Source: Metapseudomonas sp043392685 (GTDB lineage: Bacteria; Pseudomonadota; Gammaproteobacteria; Pseudomonadales; Pseudomonadaceae). Taken from it: DNA of 64,000 bases. Under the pieces are notes generated by a model, which searched no databases, had not been told where the DNA came from, and saw only the letters and a list, made by a program, of their open reading frames with translations. Location of the stretch: assembly GCA_043392685.1 (NCBI GenBank), contig JBHZGM010000010.1; one strand, 5' to 3'. Positions 35,438 through 44,849 of this stretch are shown here, piece after piece; the stretch's first letter is position 1, and each line of letters starts with the position of its first letter. The translations under genes and the position numbers were made by a program.

Positions 35438-36289
35438 ATGAACGCACAACAACTACAAAAGAGCTTTTGCAAGGTACTGATCACTGGCGCGCTTGGCATG
35501 GCCACGGGCGTCCAGGCCATGGACTGGAGCGACACCTTCGTCGGCTTCCGCTACGGCGAGCACTTCACCGAACCGCCGGTGACGAAGAAGATCCAGAAGG
35601 AGATCTATCAGCTCAGCCATGCCAGCGGTTATTCCCATGGCCAGCACTTCTTCAATCTCGACGTCCTCAAGTCCGACAGCAACGACCCGAAGAAGGACAG
35701 CGACTCGGGCGCGGTCGAGACCTACCTTGTCTATCGTCACCAGCTGTACCTCGGCCGTGTCTTCGACCGTTCCTTCGCCTTCGGCCCGGTGAAGGAAGTC
35801 GCCTTCAGCAGCGGGTTCGAGCTGAACTACAAGAACACCGATTTCTCGACACGCAAGCGCCAGCTGTTGCTGGGCCCCACACTGAAATTCGACGTGCCGG
35901 GCTACCTCGACCTGAGCCTCTTCTACTCGATGGAATGGAACCATTGCGGGCTGCCCAGCTGCCAGACCGAGGACATCCAGTTCGATCCCTACTATGTGGT
36001 CCACCTGGCCTGGGGGCTGCCTTTCGAGATGCTGGACGTGCCGTTCAAGTTCCACGGCTTCGCCAGCTACAAGACCGAAAAGGGTAAGGACTACTTCCGC
36101 CAGGACACGGGCGAGGAAAGCCTGATTCGCACCGCCTTGATGGTCGATGTCGGCAAGCTGGCATTCGGCGAGAAGAACAAGTTCTGGATCGGCCCCGGTT
36201 ATGAATACTGGCGGCACAAGTACGGCGCGATAAACAAACCGGGGGCCAACACCTACGCTCCGACGTTACATGTCGAGTGGCATTTCTAA
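35438..36289 (+). CDS. Tsx-like outer-membrane channel protein
   Basis: Predicted outer-membrane beta-barrel of 283 residues. A signal peptide (VLITGALGMATGVQA) precedes MDWSDTFVGFRYGEHFTEPP, the typical start of channel-forming Tsx-family proteins in Pseudomonas. Alternating strands follow, and the protein ends in aromatic WHF for barrel assembly. As last gene of the ring-cleavage operon it may admit the substrate through the outer membrane; relatives near nucleoside genes carry nucleosides, so the substrate is uncertain. The ribosome-binding site is weak. Confidence 0.82.
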   Translation: MNAQQLQKSFCKVLITGALGMATGVQAMDWSDTFVGFRYGEHFTEPPVTKKIQKEIYQLSHASGYSHGQHFFNLDVLKSDSNDPKKDSDSGAVETYLVYRHQLYLGRVFDRSFAFGPVKEVAFSSGFELNYKNTDFSTRKRQLLLGPTLKFDVPGYLDLSLFYSMEWNHCGLPSCQTEDIQFDPYYVVHLAWGLPFEMLDVPFKFHGFASYKTEKGKDYFRQDTGEESLIRTALMVDVGKLAFGEKNKFWIGPGYEYWRHKYGAINKPGANTYAPTLHVEWHF

Positions 36290-36312
36290 CGCTTACTGAC
36301 CTCTGCCCCTGC

Positions 36313-36346
36313 GAACCGCGACGCTTTTACATGAACGTCGCGGTTC
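36313..36346 (+). terminator. Hairpin after the Tsx-like gene
   Basis: Eleven-base-pair perfect stem GAACCGCGACG / CGTCGCGGTTC with a 12-base loop, followed by GTCGTTTA. Probable end of the ring-cleavage operon. Confidence 0.6.
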
Positions 36347-36497
36347 GTCGTTTACCCCATCCGCGCTACCGTCAAGCTGTTCACAGAGCAAGGCTGTAAG
36401 CGCTGGATCAAATCGCAGCCCATCAGGTGAAACCCGGGGATAGTCTCACTGCCGCTCCGGGATTTCATCGGGCTACCTGTTGCCTCCCACTGGCAGC

Positions 36498-36524
36498 AAG
36501 GGCGGGGCGGGTCGCCCCGCCCTT
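36498..36524 (-). terminator. Hairpin after kguD
   Basis: Twelve-base-pair perfect stem AAGGGCGGGGCG / CGCCCCGCCCTT with a 3-base loop, 7 bp beyond the kguD stop. Terminal TT only, but very stable. Confidence 0.65.
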
Positions 36525-36531
36525 CCCTCCC

Positions 36532-37515
36532 TCAGTGCCGTGCGGCCCAGGCCGCCTCGTTCACCAGGTTCGCCGGGCGCTCGCCGGCCAGGGCGCTGAG
36601 CAGGTTCTCCACTGCACAGCGCGCCATGGCCTCGCGGGTCTCATGGGTGGCCGAGCCGATATGCGGCGTCACCACCACGTTGTCGAGCTTCAGCAACGGC
36701 GAGTCCGTGGGCAGCGGCTCGTGGCTGAACACATCCAGGCCGGCCCCGCGGATACGCCGCTGACGGAGCGCCTCGATCAGCGCCACTTCGTCCACCACCG
36801 GTCCGCGGGCGATGTTGACGAGGATCGCCCCGGGCTTCATCAGGGCCAGCTCGCGCTCGCCGATCAGGCCTTCGGTGTCGACAGTCAGCGGCACGGTCAG
36901 GCAGACGAAGTCCGCTTGCGCCAACAACTCATCGAGGCCGAGGTAGCGGGCACCGTAGCGCGCCTCGACTTCCGGCCTGGGCCGCCGGTTGTGGTACAGC
37001 ACGCGCATGCCAAAGCCGGCCGCAGCGCGCCGTGCCAGGGCTTCGCCGATACGCCCCATGCCGACGATGCCCAGCGTCTTGCCGTGCACGTCGCTGCCGA
37101 AATGGGCCGGCCCCAGGTTGCCCTGCCAGTGGCCGGCACGCACCCATTCCGACAGTTCCACCACCCGCCGCGCGGTGGCGAGGATCAATGCGAAACAGGT
37201 GTCGGCAGTGGTTTCGGTGAGTACGTCGGGGGTGTTGGTCAGCAGCACGCCGCGCCGGGTCAGCTCGGGGATGTCGTAGTTGTCCACCCCCACCGAGACG
37301 CTGGACACCACTTCCAGGTCCGGCGCCAGGTCGAGCAATCCGGCGTCCACCCGCAGGCTGGCACCGAGCAGGCCGTGGGCCCCTGGCAGGGCGTCACGCA
37401 GGCGCGCCTGGCCGTCCTGCCAGGGTTCATCCACCAGGGTTACCTCGACCTGGCTTTGCAGGCGCGCCATCAGTTCATCGGAAAGGCGCTTGTAGAGGAC
37501 GATACGTTTCTTCAT
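36532..37515 (-). CDS. kguD: 2-ketogluconate-6-phosphate reductase
   Basis: NAD(P)H-dependent D-2-hydroxyacid dehydrogenase of 327 residues that reduces 2-keto-6-phosphogluconate to 6-phosphogluconate. The nucleotide-binding motif is GIVGMGRIGEALARRA near residues 147-162; catalytic Arg lies in NIARGPVVDE, Glu in SHEPLP and His in TPHIGSATHETR. Distinction from glyoxylate or hydroxypyruvate reductases rests on its place at the end of the kgu operon. The ATG at 37515 lies 11 bp beyond the kguT stop. Confidence 0.92.
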   Translation of the reverse strand: MKKRIVLYKRLSDELMARLQSQVEVTLVDEPWQDGQARLRDALPGAHGLLGASLRVDAGLLDLAPDLEVVSSVSVGVDNYDIPELTRRGVLLTNTPDVLTETTADTCFALILATARRVVELSEWVRAGHWQGNLGPAHFGSDVHGKTLGIVGMGRIGEALARRAAAGFGMRVLYHNRRPRPEVEARYGARYLGLDELLAQADFVCLTVPLTVDTEGLIGERELALMKPGAILVNIARGPVVDEVALIEALRQRRIRGAGLDVFSHEPLPTDSPLLKLDNVVVTPHIGSATHETREAMARCAVENLLSALAGERPANLVNEAAWAARH

Positions 37516-37526
37516 TTCAGAGTTTC

Positions 37527-38819
37527 CTATTGGCTTGTCGCCAGCCGGTGCTCGCGCTTGTGGACACGGCCGGAGTTCTGCGAGGGATTGAGCACAGCGG
37601 TGAGCGCAACGGCCATCAGCAATGCGCCGCACATGAACAGGTAGGAGGCACCGGGGCCACCGGTGGCACCATTGAGATAACCCACCAGCCAGGAGCCGGC
37701 GAAGGACCCCAGCGCGCCCATGCTGTTGATCAGCGCCATGGCGCCGCCGGCGACGTTGCTTGGCAACACTTCCGGCACGATGGCGAAGAACGGCCCATAG
37801 GGGGCATACATGCAGGCGCCGGCGACCACCAGCAGCACGTAGGAGATCCAGAAGTACTCGCTACCCAGGGCATAGGAGCCGTAGAAGGCCAGCGCGGCGA
37901 TCAGCAGCGGCGGCCAGACGAAGCGCTTGCGCTTCTGCATGCGGTCCGAGGCCCAGGACACAACGAGCATGGCGATCACCGCCGCCAGGTAAGGCAGCGA
38001 CGACAGCCAGCCGGCCTGGACGATATCGAGATTGGCGGCCTGCTTGAGGATCGACGGCAGCCAGAGCACGAAGCCGTACACACCGATGCTCCAGCAGAAG
38101 TACTGCAGCGAGAGGATGATCACCTTGGGCGAGCGGAACGCCTCGCGGTAGTTCTTCACCGGCTTGATGCCTTGCTGCTCGGCAGCCAGCGCTTCCTCCA
38201 GACGGACCTTGTCCTGGGCGCCGAGCCAGTTGGCCTGGGCCGGACGGTCATCCACCAGGCGCCACCAGAAGAAGGCCCAGATCACCGCCGGCAGGCCTTC
38301 GATGATGAACATCCAGCGCCAGTCGAACTGCTGCACCAGGTAGCCGGAGGCCACCGACATCCAGAGGATGGTCACCGGGTTGCCGAGGATCAGGAAGGTG
38401 TTGGCCCGCGAACGCTCGGCGCGGGTGAACCAGTGGCAGAGGTAGATCAGCATTGCCGGCATCACCGCCGCCTCAACCACACCGAGCAGGAAGCGGATGG
38501 CCACCAGCAGGTAGACGTCGCTGACCATCCCGGTCAGGGTCGCCAGGCCGCCCCAGAGGATCAGGCTGACGAAGATCAGCTTCTTCACACTGCGCTTCTC
38601 GGCGTAGATGGCACCGGGTACCTGGAAGAAGAAGTAGCCGAGGAAAAACAGCGCGCCGAGCAGCGAGGATAGCCCGGGGGTGATGTTGAGGTCCTCGGCC
38701 ATCCCGGAGGCGGCGGCGAACCCGTAGTTGGCGCGGTCGAGGTACGCCAGGCTGTACGTGATGAACACGATCGGCATGATGTACCACCAACGGCGCGGGG
38801 CGAGGCGAGTCGATTGCAT
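37527..38819 (-). CDS. kguT: 2-ketogluconate transporter, MFS (ACS family)
   Basis: Inner-membrane importer of 430 residues and about twelve spans. The first span region WWYIMPIVFITYSLAYLDRA and the GYFFFQVPGAIYAEKRSVKK loop are those of the anion:cation symporter branch of MFS. RFLLGVVEAAVMPAMLIYLC and SWLVGYLNGATGGPGASYLF also fit KguT. The ATG at 38819 follows AGGAGA. It takes up 2-ketogluconate made by periplasmic glucose oxidation for phosphorylation by KguK. Confidence 0.93.
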   Translation of the reverse strand: MQSTRLAPRRWWYIMPIVFITYSLAYLDRANYGFAAASGMAEDLNITPGLSSLLGALFFLGYFFFQVPGAIYAEKRSVKKLIFVSLILWGGLATLTGMVSDVYLLVAIRFLLGVVEAAVMPAMLIYLCHWFTRAERSRANTFLILGNPVTILWMSVASGYLVQQFDWRWMFIIEGLPAVIWAFFWWRLVDDRPAQANWLGAQDKVRLEEALAAEQQGIKPVKNYREAFRSPKVIILSLQYFCWSIGVYGFVLWLPSILKQAANLDIVQAGWLSSLPYLAAVIAMLVVSWASDRMQKRKRFVWPPLLIAALAFYGSYALGSEYFWISYVLLVVAGACMYAPYGPFFAIVPEVLPSNVAGGAMALINSMGALGSFAGSWLVGYLNGATGGPGASYLFMCGALLMAVALTAVLNPSQNSGRVHKREHRLATSQ

Positions 38820-38885
38820 GGATGGGTCTCCTGAGCTTTTTGTTTTTGTTGCAACAGGTGCCGGCAATGCCGGTGATCAATGGGT

Positions 38886-39836
38886 TCAGGCGCTCCTGCG
38901 CCGGTCCTGCTCCTCCAGTTCCTGACGATGGGGCAGCCCCTCCATGTCGCCACGGGACTGCACGGCGCGGCTGCCGCACCAGTTTCCGCGCGCCACCGCG
39001 CGGGACAATTCAAGGCCTTCCAACAGCGCGCTCACCACGCCGACGGCAAAGGCGTCGCCGGCACCGACGGTATCCACCACCCTCGGCACCGGCACCGCAG
39101 GCACCCGGCCTTCGCCAGCCGCGCTGCGGTAATAGGCACCCTCCCCGCCCAGCTTGATCACCACGCGCTCCACCCCCTGATCCAGGTAGAAAGCGGCGAT
39201 GTCCGCCGGCGCTTGCCGGCCAGTGAGCAGACGACCCTCTTCCAGGCCCGGCAGCACCCAGTTGGCTTTCAGCGCCAGCGCATTGATTTCGCGGATCATG
39301 GTGAGGCGATCGGGCCACAGCGAGGGACGCAGGTTGGGGTCGAAGGAAACGCTGCGGCCGGCGGCGCGCATGGCATCCAGGAGTGCATGGGAGAGCGCCC
39401 GGCAGCTCGGCGACAACGCTGGGGGGATGCCGGTGGCGTGCAGGTGGCGCGCCTGCAGCAATTGCGGACCAATCAGCGCCGGCGACAGTTGGCTGGCAGC
39501 TGAATGACGACGGAAGTACTCCACCGCAGGGTCGCTGCCATCGTCGCAGCGCGCCTTCAGCTGAAAGCCGGTGGGATGCTTCGGGTCGATTTCGACGGAG
39601 GTGCAATCCAGGCCTTCCCGGCGCAGGCTGGCGAGCACGAAGCGCCCCAGGGAGTCGTCGCCGACCCGGCTCAGCCAACGCACGTTGAAGCCGAGCCGCG
39701 CCAGGCCAATGGCCACGTTGCTGTCGGCACCGGCGATGCGCTTGCCGAACAGCTCGACATCAGCCAGGTCACCGGTCTGTTCGGCAACGAACATGGCCAT
39801 GGTCTCGCCGAAGCAGAGCACGTCATGTTCAGCCAT
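38886..39836 (-). CDS. kguK: 2-ketogluconate kinase, PfkB family
   Basis: Phosphorylates 2-ketogluconate to 2-keto-6-phosphogluconate with ATP. The 316-residue protein has the PfkB N-terminal sugar-binding region (GADSNVAIGLARLG) and the C-terminal signature DTVGAGDAFAVGV with the catalytic Asp. Related KDG kinases look similar; the kgu operon context settles the substrate. Its start overlaps the kguE stop by 8 bp, so the two are probably translationally coupled. Confidence 0.93.
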   Translation of the reverse strand: MAEHDVLCFGETMAMFVAEQTGDLADVELFGKRIAGADSNVAIGLARLGFNVRWLSRVGDDSLGRFVLASLRREGLDCTSVEIDPKHPTGFQLKARCDDGSDPAVEYFRRHSAASQLSPALIGPQLLQARHLHATGIPPALSPSCRALSHALLDAMRAAGRSVSFDPNLRPSLWPDRLTMIREINALALKANWVLPGLEEGRLLTGRQAPADIAAFYLDQGVERVVIKLGGEGAYYRSAAGEGRVPAVPVPRVVDTVGAGDAFAVGVVSALLEGLELSRAVARGNWCGSRAVQSRGDMEGLPHRQELEEQDRRRSA

Positions 39837-40608
39837 GACTCACCTCCGGACTCAGGCCGAGGCGAGACAGGCTGGTCACCTGGGCGCGGGTCAGCACCAG
39901 CAGGTCATCCCCTTCCAGGGGGAACTCCACGGCGCGCGTCACCCCGGGAGTGAACTCGCCCAGCAAGCCATCCCATTCGCCCAGGTCAGCCGCCAGCGGC
40001 GGCACGGCCACCAGGCGACCATCGTCGCGGCGGCGTACGGCCTTGCAATGCACATAGCGCACCCAGCGCCCGAGCTGACGCGCCGCCTGCCGCGGGGATT
40101 CCCCCTGCCAGTGCCAATTGCCGATATCGAAGGTCATCCCCAACGGCATTCCCAGCTCCTCGACCCGCTGGAAGAACCGCAGCAGGGGCTCGATGCGCCC
40201 GCCCTGCGGGGTCTGGTCGTTCTCCACCAGAAGCGCAGGGCCGCCTTGCGCCAGCAGCGGGCGCAGGGCCTCGACATCGCAGGCGTCGCCGTAGTGGCCC
40301 AGGGAAACCTTCAGCGCCACGGCGCCAAGGGCGCGCGCCCGTTGCAGGCGATCCGCCAGGCACGGGGCCTGTTGACCGTCCGCCGTCCACAGTTCGATGG
40401 GTGAGGAGTACAGGCATTCCAGCTGCAGCATGCGCATGGACTCGGAAAGCGCCACCGTGTCCGGCGCCCGCTCGAAGAGCTCCTCGCGCAGCTCGACGCG
40501 AGTCGCGCCGGCACTGGCCAGCAGGCCCAGGAAATCTTCCTGTCCGCGCTGCCGGACCAGGTCGGCGCCGTAGCTGGAAAGGCTGATGGAAACAGGGTTC
40601 TGGAGCAT
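39829..40608 (-). CDS. kguE: KguE, sugar-phosphate isomerase/epimerase-like protein
   Basis: First gene of the kgu operon, 259 residues, TIM-barrel AP endonuclease family 2 fold. Metal-site residues typical of this fold are visible: ELREELFER, VENDQTPQGG (Glu), MTFDIGNWHW (Asp, His) and RYVHCKAV (His). Its exact reaction in 2-ketogluconate use is not established. A perfect PtxS box lies 14 bp upstream of the start codon. Confidence 0.9.
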   Translation of the reverse strand: MLQNPVSISLSSYGADLVRQRGQEDFLGLLASAGATRVELREELFERAPDTVALSESMRMLQLECLYSSPIELWTADGQQAPCLADRLQRARALGAVALKVSLGHYGDACDVEALRPLLAQGGPALLVENDQTPQGGRIEPLLRFFQRVEELGMPLGMTFDIGNWHWQGESPRQAARQLGRWVRYVHCKAVRRRDDGRLVAVPPLAADLGEWDGLLGEFTPGVTRAVEFPLEGDDLLVLTRAQVTSLSRLGLSPEVSHG

Positions 40609-40621
40609 TGTTGTTATCCTA

Positions 40622-40635
40622 TGAAACCGGTTTCA
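40622..40635. promoter_or_regulatory. PtxS operator (kgu operon)
   Basis: Perfect palindrome TGAAACCGGTTTCA, the published PtxS recognition sequence, between ptxS and kguE. Confidence 0.93.
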
Positions 40636-40672
40636 TTTCTAGCTGAACAAAAGGCTGAACCGCTGCCCCTGT

Positions 40673-41695
40673 TCAGCCACGTGGGTGGGTGGAACCTCGG
40701 ATGCTGAGTTCAGCCTTGAAATCGATGCGGCGTGCCTCGGCTTCGTCGCCGCGCAGTCGGTCCAGCAGGCATTCGAAAGCCGTCACGCCGATACGCTGGG
40801 TGGGTTGCGCCAGCGCCGTGATGCCGCTGCCAACCAGGGGATACCAGTCCAGTTCGTCGAGGGCGATCAGGCCGACATCCGCGAACAGCTGGCAGCCCTG
40901 CTCGCGCAGGGCGCGGGTGGCCGCCAGGGTGGCCACGCCGTTGAAGGTGAACAGTGCCTGCGGACCATGACCGTTGGAGCCGAGGAAGGCGCGGAGGCGG
41001 TCGTCGAGGTCGCCGGCGATTTCCAGCACCTGCCCGCGCATTCCCCGCCGGCGCTTGATCGAGTCGCCGAACGCCTGCACGCGTTCGAGGCGGGAACTGG
41101 TGCCGTCCAGTGGTTCGCTGATCGCCAGGATGTCGCGATAACCGCGCTCCTGCAGATGGTCCAGGGCCTGCTCGACAGCGTCGGTATTGTCCAGGCCGAC
41201 CAGGTCGACGTTCAGTTCGGGAATCTGGCGGTCCACCAGGACCATGGGGATGTCGCGCCGAAGGGTGAGCAGTTCGCCCGGGTGGTGGCCGAGGGTATTA
41301 ACGATCAGCCCCTCGACGTTGTAGGACTGCAGCGCCTCCAGATGGTGGCGCTCCTGGTCGTCATCGCGATTGGTATTGCACACCACCAGGCTGTAGCCGT
41401 GCTGACGGCAGGCAGTTTCCACGCCGTGCATCACTGCTACTGAATAGGGGTTGAGGATGTCCGCCACCAGCATGCCGATCAATCGCGTCTGCCCCCGCTT
41501 CAGGCCCCTGGCCATCTGGTTCGGACGGTAGCCCAGGCGATTGATCACCTCTTCGATGCGCCGCGCGGTGGCGTCGGCCAGCAACTGGCGGTCACCACCG
41601 ATGTAGCGGGAAACCGTGGCCTTGGACACGCCAGCGACCCGCGCGACTTCGCTGATGGTGACCCGCGGGCTGGATGATAGAGGGGTATCGGCCAT
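40673..41695 (-). CDS. ptxS: LacI-family repressor of 2-ketogluconate use
   Basis: Repressor of 340 residues. The helix-turn-helix is VTISEVARVAGVSKATVSRY at about residues 12-31, with hinge ATARRIEEVINRLGYRPNQM, then a sugar-binding effector domain. PtxS is known to bind TGAAACCGGTTTCA and to be released by 2-ketogluconate; one such site lies 37 bp upstream of its own start and another before kguE, so it represses both itself and the kgu operon, which it heads. Confidence 0.94.
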   Translation of the reverse strand: MADTPLSSSPRVTISEVARVAGVSKATVSRYIGGDRQLLADATARRIEEVINRLGYRPNQMARGLKRGQTRLIGMLVADILNPYSVAVMHGVETACRQHGYSLVVCNTNRDDDQERHHLEALQSYNVEGLIVNTLGHHPGELLTLRRDIPMVLVDRQIPELNVDLVGLDNTDAVEQALDHLQERGYRDILAISEPLDGTSSRLERVQAFGDSIKRRRGMRGQVLEIAGDLDDRLRAFLGSNGHGPQALFTFNGVATLAATRALREQGCQLFADVGLIALDELDWYPLVGSGITALAQPTQRIGVTAFECLLDRLRGDEAEARRIDFKAELSIRGSTHPRG

Positions 41696-41732
41696 CGGTG
41701 TTCCCTTTGTGGTTATTGTCGGTGACGGCGAA

Positions 41733-41746
41733 TGAAACCGGTTTCA
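41733..41746. promoter_or_regulatory. PtxS operator (ptxS promoter)
   Basis: Second perfect TGAAACCGGTTTCA, 37 bp before the ptxS start, for autorepression. Confidence 0.93.
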
Positions 41747-41878
41747 ATAAATCAGGGAAACTTCCCACTGTCAAATTTCTGGTCCATTCGACCTTGGCCT
41801 CCAGGCCGCCACTTTCACCGACCAGCGTCCGGCGTTGGCATCGCCCCCGCACTGCAGCGCCACGCTGGCGACGGCCTG

Positions 41879-42739
41879 TCACGCATGCTGCTGCAGAATC
41901 TCCGCGGTCACTTCACGCACGATCTGCAGCACAAGCCCCAGCGTTTCAGGTTGCGGATCGGCCGGATACACCAGATACGCCGGCAGGCGGAAGTCCGGCG
42001 CGTCGGGATGCCGATGCAGCTGCCCCGCGCTTAGCGCCTGCCTGACCAGGCGCAGAGGAAAATACCCGGCGCCGCCAGCCGACAAAATGTGGGTCAGGCC
42101 CAGCCAGCCGATGTTGGAGCTCAACCCGGCACCGAGGAAGTCGGGAAACGCAGCGCTGTGCTTGCGGGCGAACTCGGGTCCCCAGTCGATGTACACATAG
42201 TTCTCACCGGGCGGGCTGGACTGGTCGTCGCTGGTGGTCACGTACACCAGCTGCTCTTCCAGCAACGGTTCAACCACCAGCCCGGGCCGGCTTTGCGGCG
42301 TGTACATGACCCCGATACTGGTGCGCCCCTCGACCAGCCCTTGAATGAGCTCATCTTCGAAGGCCATTTCGGCGCGTATGGCGATGTCGGGCACGGCCTT
42401 GCGGATTCGCGGCAGACAGGCGAACAGCAGATCGTCCCAAAGCCCGAAACGACCACCAATGGTCACGGACGCCCGAAAGCCCAGGGCCACGCCGATGTCC
42501 TGGCGCGCGCGTTCCACAGTCCGCACCAGGGTGGTGGCGAAGGGGTGAAAGGAAAGGCCCGCCGGGGTGAGTGTCGTGCCGGCTTTGTTGCGCACGAACA
42601 GGCTACAGCCGAGCTGCTCCTCCAGTGCGGCGATGCGGGCGCTGACGGTCGATTGCGTGACGAACAGCCGCGAGGCGGCATTGCGGAAGTTTCCCGCCGC
42701 GATGACGGTGAGAAAGGTTCGGGCAAGTTCGGTATCCAT
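41879..42739 (-). CDS. LysR-family regulator
   Basis: Transcriptional regulator of 286 residues with the N-terminal winged helix TFLTVIAAGNFRNAASRLFV then TQSTVSARIAALEEQLGCSL, and a C-terminal effector domain with GLWDDLLFACLPRIRKAVPD. The ATG at 42739 is chosen because GGAGG lies 8 bases upstream; an in-frame GTG at 42748 would leave no spacing. It is divergent from a 37-codon membrane peptide and a Rieske/FAD reductase, which are its likely targets. Inducer unknown. Confidence 0.88.
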   Translation of the reverse strand: MDTELARTFLTVIAAGNFRNAASRLFVTQSTVSARIAALEEQLGCSLFVRNKAGTTLTPAGLSFHPFATTLVRTVERARQDIGVALGFRASVTIGGRFGLWDDLLFACLPRIRKAVPDIAIRAEMAFEDELIQGLVEGRTSIGVMYTPQSRPGLVVEPLLEEQLVYVTTSDDQSSPPGENYVYIDWGPEFARKHSAAFPDFLGAGLSSNIGWLGLTHILSAGGAGYFPLRLVRQALSAGQLHRHPDAPDFRLPAYLVYPADPQPETLGLVLQIVREVTAEILQQHA

Positions 42740-42925
42740 AAGCGGCACCTCCTCGATCGGCGATCAGGCGTGCCCGCTGCCCCTTCGGGCAACAAGGACT
42801 CCACACACCAAATGGATTCGATAACACCGATATTTACGGCCGATTTTTATCGTTATTCAAATTCATAGGGGCGGCGTAACGTCGGAAGTGACATCCAGAC
42901 ATGGCTCTTGCCGAGGAGGTCGAAA

Positions 42926-43039
42926 ATGCATTTGCTAGGCTCACAAGACCGGCAGTCCCTGCGCAGCATCGCGATGGTGCTGATGGGTTTCCTGATGGTC
43001 GTTGGCGCATTGATCGTTGTTGCAATGGTGCTTGGTTGA
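42926..43039 (+). CDS. 37-residue single-span membrane peptide
   Basis: Starts MHLLGSQDRQSLRSI with one transmembrane helix, AMVLMGFLMVVGALIVVAMV, and ends LG. GAGGAGG lies 6 bases before the ATG, one of the best ribosome-binding sites in the window, which argues that it is translated. The short polar N-terminus with two Arg suggests the N-terminus stays in the cytoplasm. No family is recognised. It lies between a LysR regulator and the Rieske/FAD reductase gene (232 bp downstream). Confidence 0.65.
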   Translation: MHLLGSQDRQSLRSIAMVLMGFLMVVGALIVVAMVLG

Positions 43040-43271
43040 GCGCACGGGAATTGCCGGAATCTGTCCAGATGATCGCCCTGTATGGGCCGAAACCGTGGGC
43101 TTCCACGAAACCGGCTTGGCGGGTCGCCTGCCACGCCGGTTGTTTTCCAACGTAGTCGCGCGGGTGCGCGAAGCACCCGCGACGATCCCTCCGGGTCCGG
43201 CGCCTCCCTGCCGCTCTCCGTGCAGAACGCTTGCAACCCGGACGGATCGTCCACATCAAAGGAGTCACCCC

Positions 43272-44786
43272 ATGGCTCACTCCGATTCCCTCCCCGCCGG
43301 TCCCGACCTGACCCTGGGCGTGCCCTTGTCCAGGGTGCCCGCCACCGGCGTGCTCGCCGGCCACGTCGAAGGCAACCCGGTCCTGCTGGTGCGACTGGAC
43401 GATGGCTTCCATGCGGTCAGCGGTCTCTGTACCCACTATGGCGCGCCGCTGGCCGATGGCCTGGTGGTCGATGACGAGGTTCGCTGCCCGTGGCACCACG
43501 CGTGCTTCAGCCTGCGTACGGGTGCGGCCCTGCGGGCGCCCGCCTTCGCGGCGCTGGGAACCTGGCAGGTGGAGATCGTCGGCGAGAGCGTATTCGTGCG
43601 CGGCGCGGAAACCGCCACTCAGCCGTCACCGCCCAGCGCCCTACCCAACCAGCCCGGACGAATCCTGATCGTCGGTGGTGGTGCCGCGGGGTTCGCCGCT
43701 GCAGAGCGGCTGCGTGAACTGGGTTATGCCGGAGCCTTGTCGATGCTGAGCGCCGATGCGTCGGCGCCCTATGACCGGCCCAATCTGTCCAAGGACTACC
43801 TCGCCGGAACCGCACCAGAGGACTGGATTCCGCTGCAGGGCCCGGAGTTCTACGCCGATCGGGAGATCGACCTGCGCCTCGGCTGCAACGTCACCACGAT
43901 CGATACCCGTGCACGGGAAGTGCTGACCGGATCGAGTGAACGGCTGGCCTACGACGCCCTGCTCATCGCCACGGGTGCGGAACCACGGCGTCTGCCCGTC
44001 CCCGGGTTCGACCTTCCCAACGTGTTCATGCTGCGCTCGCTGGCCGATGCCCGCTCGATCATTGCAGCAAGCCAGGGGGCGAGTTCGGTCGCCCTGATCG
44101 GCGCAGGCTTTATCGGCATGGAGGCAGCAGCCGCGCTGCGGGCGCGCGGGCTTGAGGTGCACGTGGTGGCCCCTGAGGAGGTGCCGCTGGAGCGTGTGCT
44201 GGGCCTGGAAGTGGGTGGTTTCCTCACCCGCTTGCACCAGGAGCAGGGCGTAGTGTTCCACCTGCGCTCGGCGGCCAAAGCCTTCGATGGCAAGACACTC
44301 ACACTGGCCGACGACACCCGGATTGCCGCCGACCTGCTGATCGTCGGCGCAGGTGTCGCGCCGCGCACCGAACTTGCAGCCACGGCCGGCATGGCCGTGC
44401 AGGACGGCATCCTCGTCGATCCCTACCTGGAGACTTCGGTCTCCGGCCATTTCGCCGCTGGTGATGTCGCGCGCTTTCAGTACGGCGCGGAGCTGATCCG
44501 GGTCGAGCACTGGGTCCATGCCCAGCGGCAGGGCCAGGCTGCCGCGGCCAATATGCTGGGTGCCGGGCGGGCGTTCACGGATGTGCCGTATTTCTGGACG
44601 AACCACTACGGGCTGGATCTTCGCTATAGCGGACACGCGCACAGTTGGGACGAAGTCCGCATCGACGGCTCCCTGGAGAAGCAGGACTTCACGGCGCGCT
44701 TCTTCCGTGCGGGAGCACTCCTCGCGGCGGCCTCGGTCGGGCGTGATCTGGAGAATCTGACCATCGAGGCGACGTTGCAGGGTTGA
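43272..44786 (+). CDS. Single-chain Rieske ferredoxin / FAD reductase (AIFM3-like)
   Basis: Electron-transfer flavoprotein of 504 residues. Residues 1-110 form a Rieske domain with ligands Cys53-x-His55 and Cys72-x2-His75 (LCTHYGAPL, CPWHHACF). A pyridine-nucleotide-disulfide oxidoreductase module follows: FAD motif VGGGAAGFAAAERL near 132, NAD(P) motif ALIGAGFIGMEAAAAL, and the GHFAAGDVARF FAD ribityl segment. Such proteins resemble a ferredoxin fused to its reductase, as in oxygenase electron chains. No oxygenase gene is adjacent, so the partner is unknown. AAAGGAG precedes the ATG. Confidence 0.9.
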   Translation: MAHSDSLPAGPDLTLGVPLSRVPATGVLAGHVEGNPVLLVRLDDGFHAVSGLCTHYGAPLADGLVVDDEVRCPWHHACFSLRTGAALRAPAFAALGTWQVEIVGESVFVRGAETATQPSPPSALPNQPGRILIVGGGAAGFAAAERLRELGYAGALSMLSADASAPYDRPNLSKDYLAGTAPEDWIPLQGPEFYADREIDLRLGCNVTTIDTRAREVLTGSSERLAYDALLIATGAEPRRLPVPGFDLPNVFMLRSLADARSIIAASQGASSVALIGAGFIGMEAAAALRARGLEVHVVAPEEVPLERVLGLEVGGFLTRLHQEQGVVFHLRSAAKAFDGKTLTLADDTRIAADLLIVGAGVAPRTELAATAGMAVQDGILVDPYLETSVSGHFAAGDVARFQYGAELIRVEHWVHAQRQGQAAAANMLGAGRAFTDVPYFWTNHYGLDLRYSGHAHSWDEVRIDGSLEKQDFTARFFRAGALLAAASVGRDLENLTIEATLQG

Positions 44787-44849
44787 CCGCGCCGCTCCGG
44801 TCCGGTCCACCGGCTCTTCCCCGGCGGCTCGGATCGCCGGCGCAGCTAA

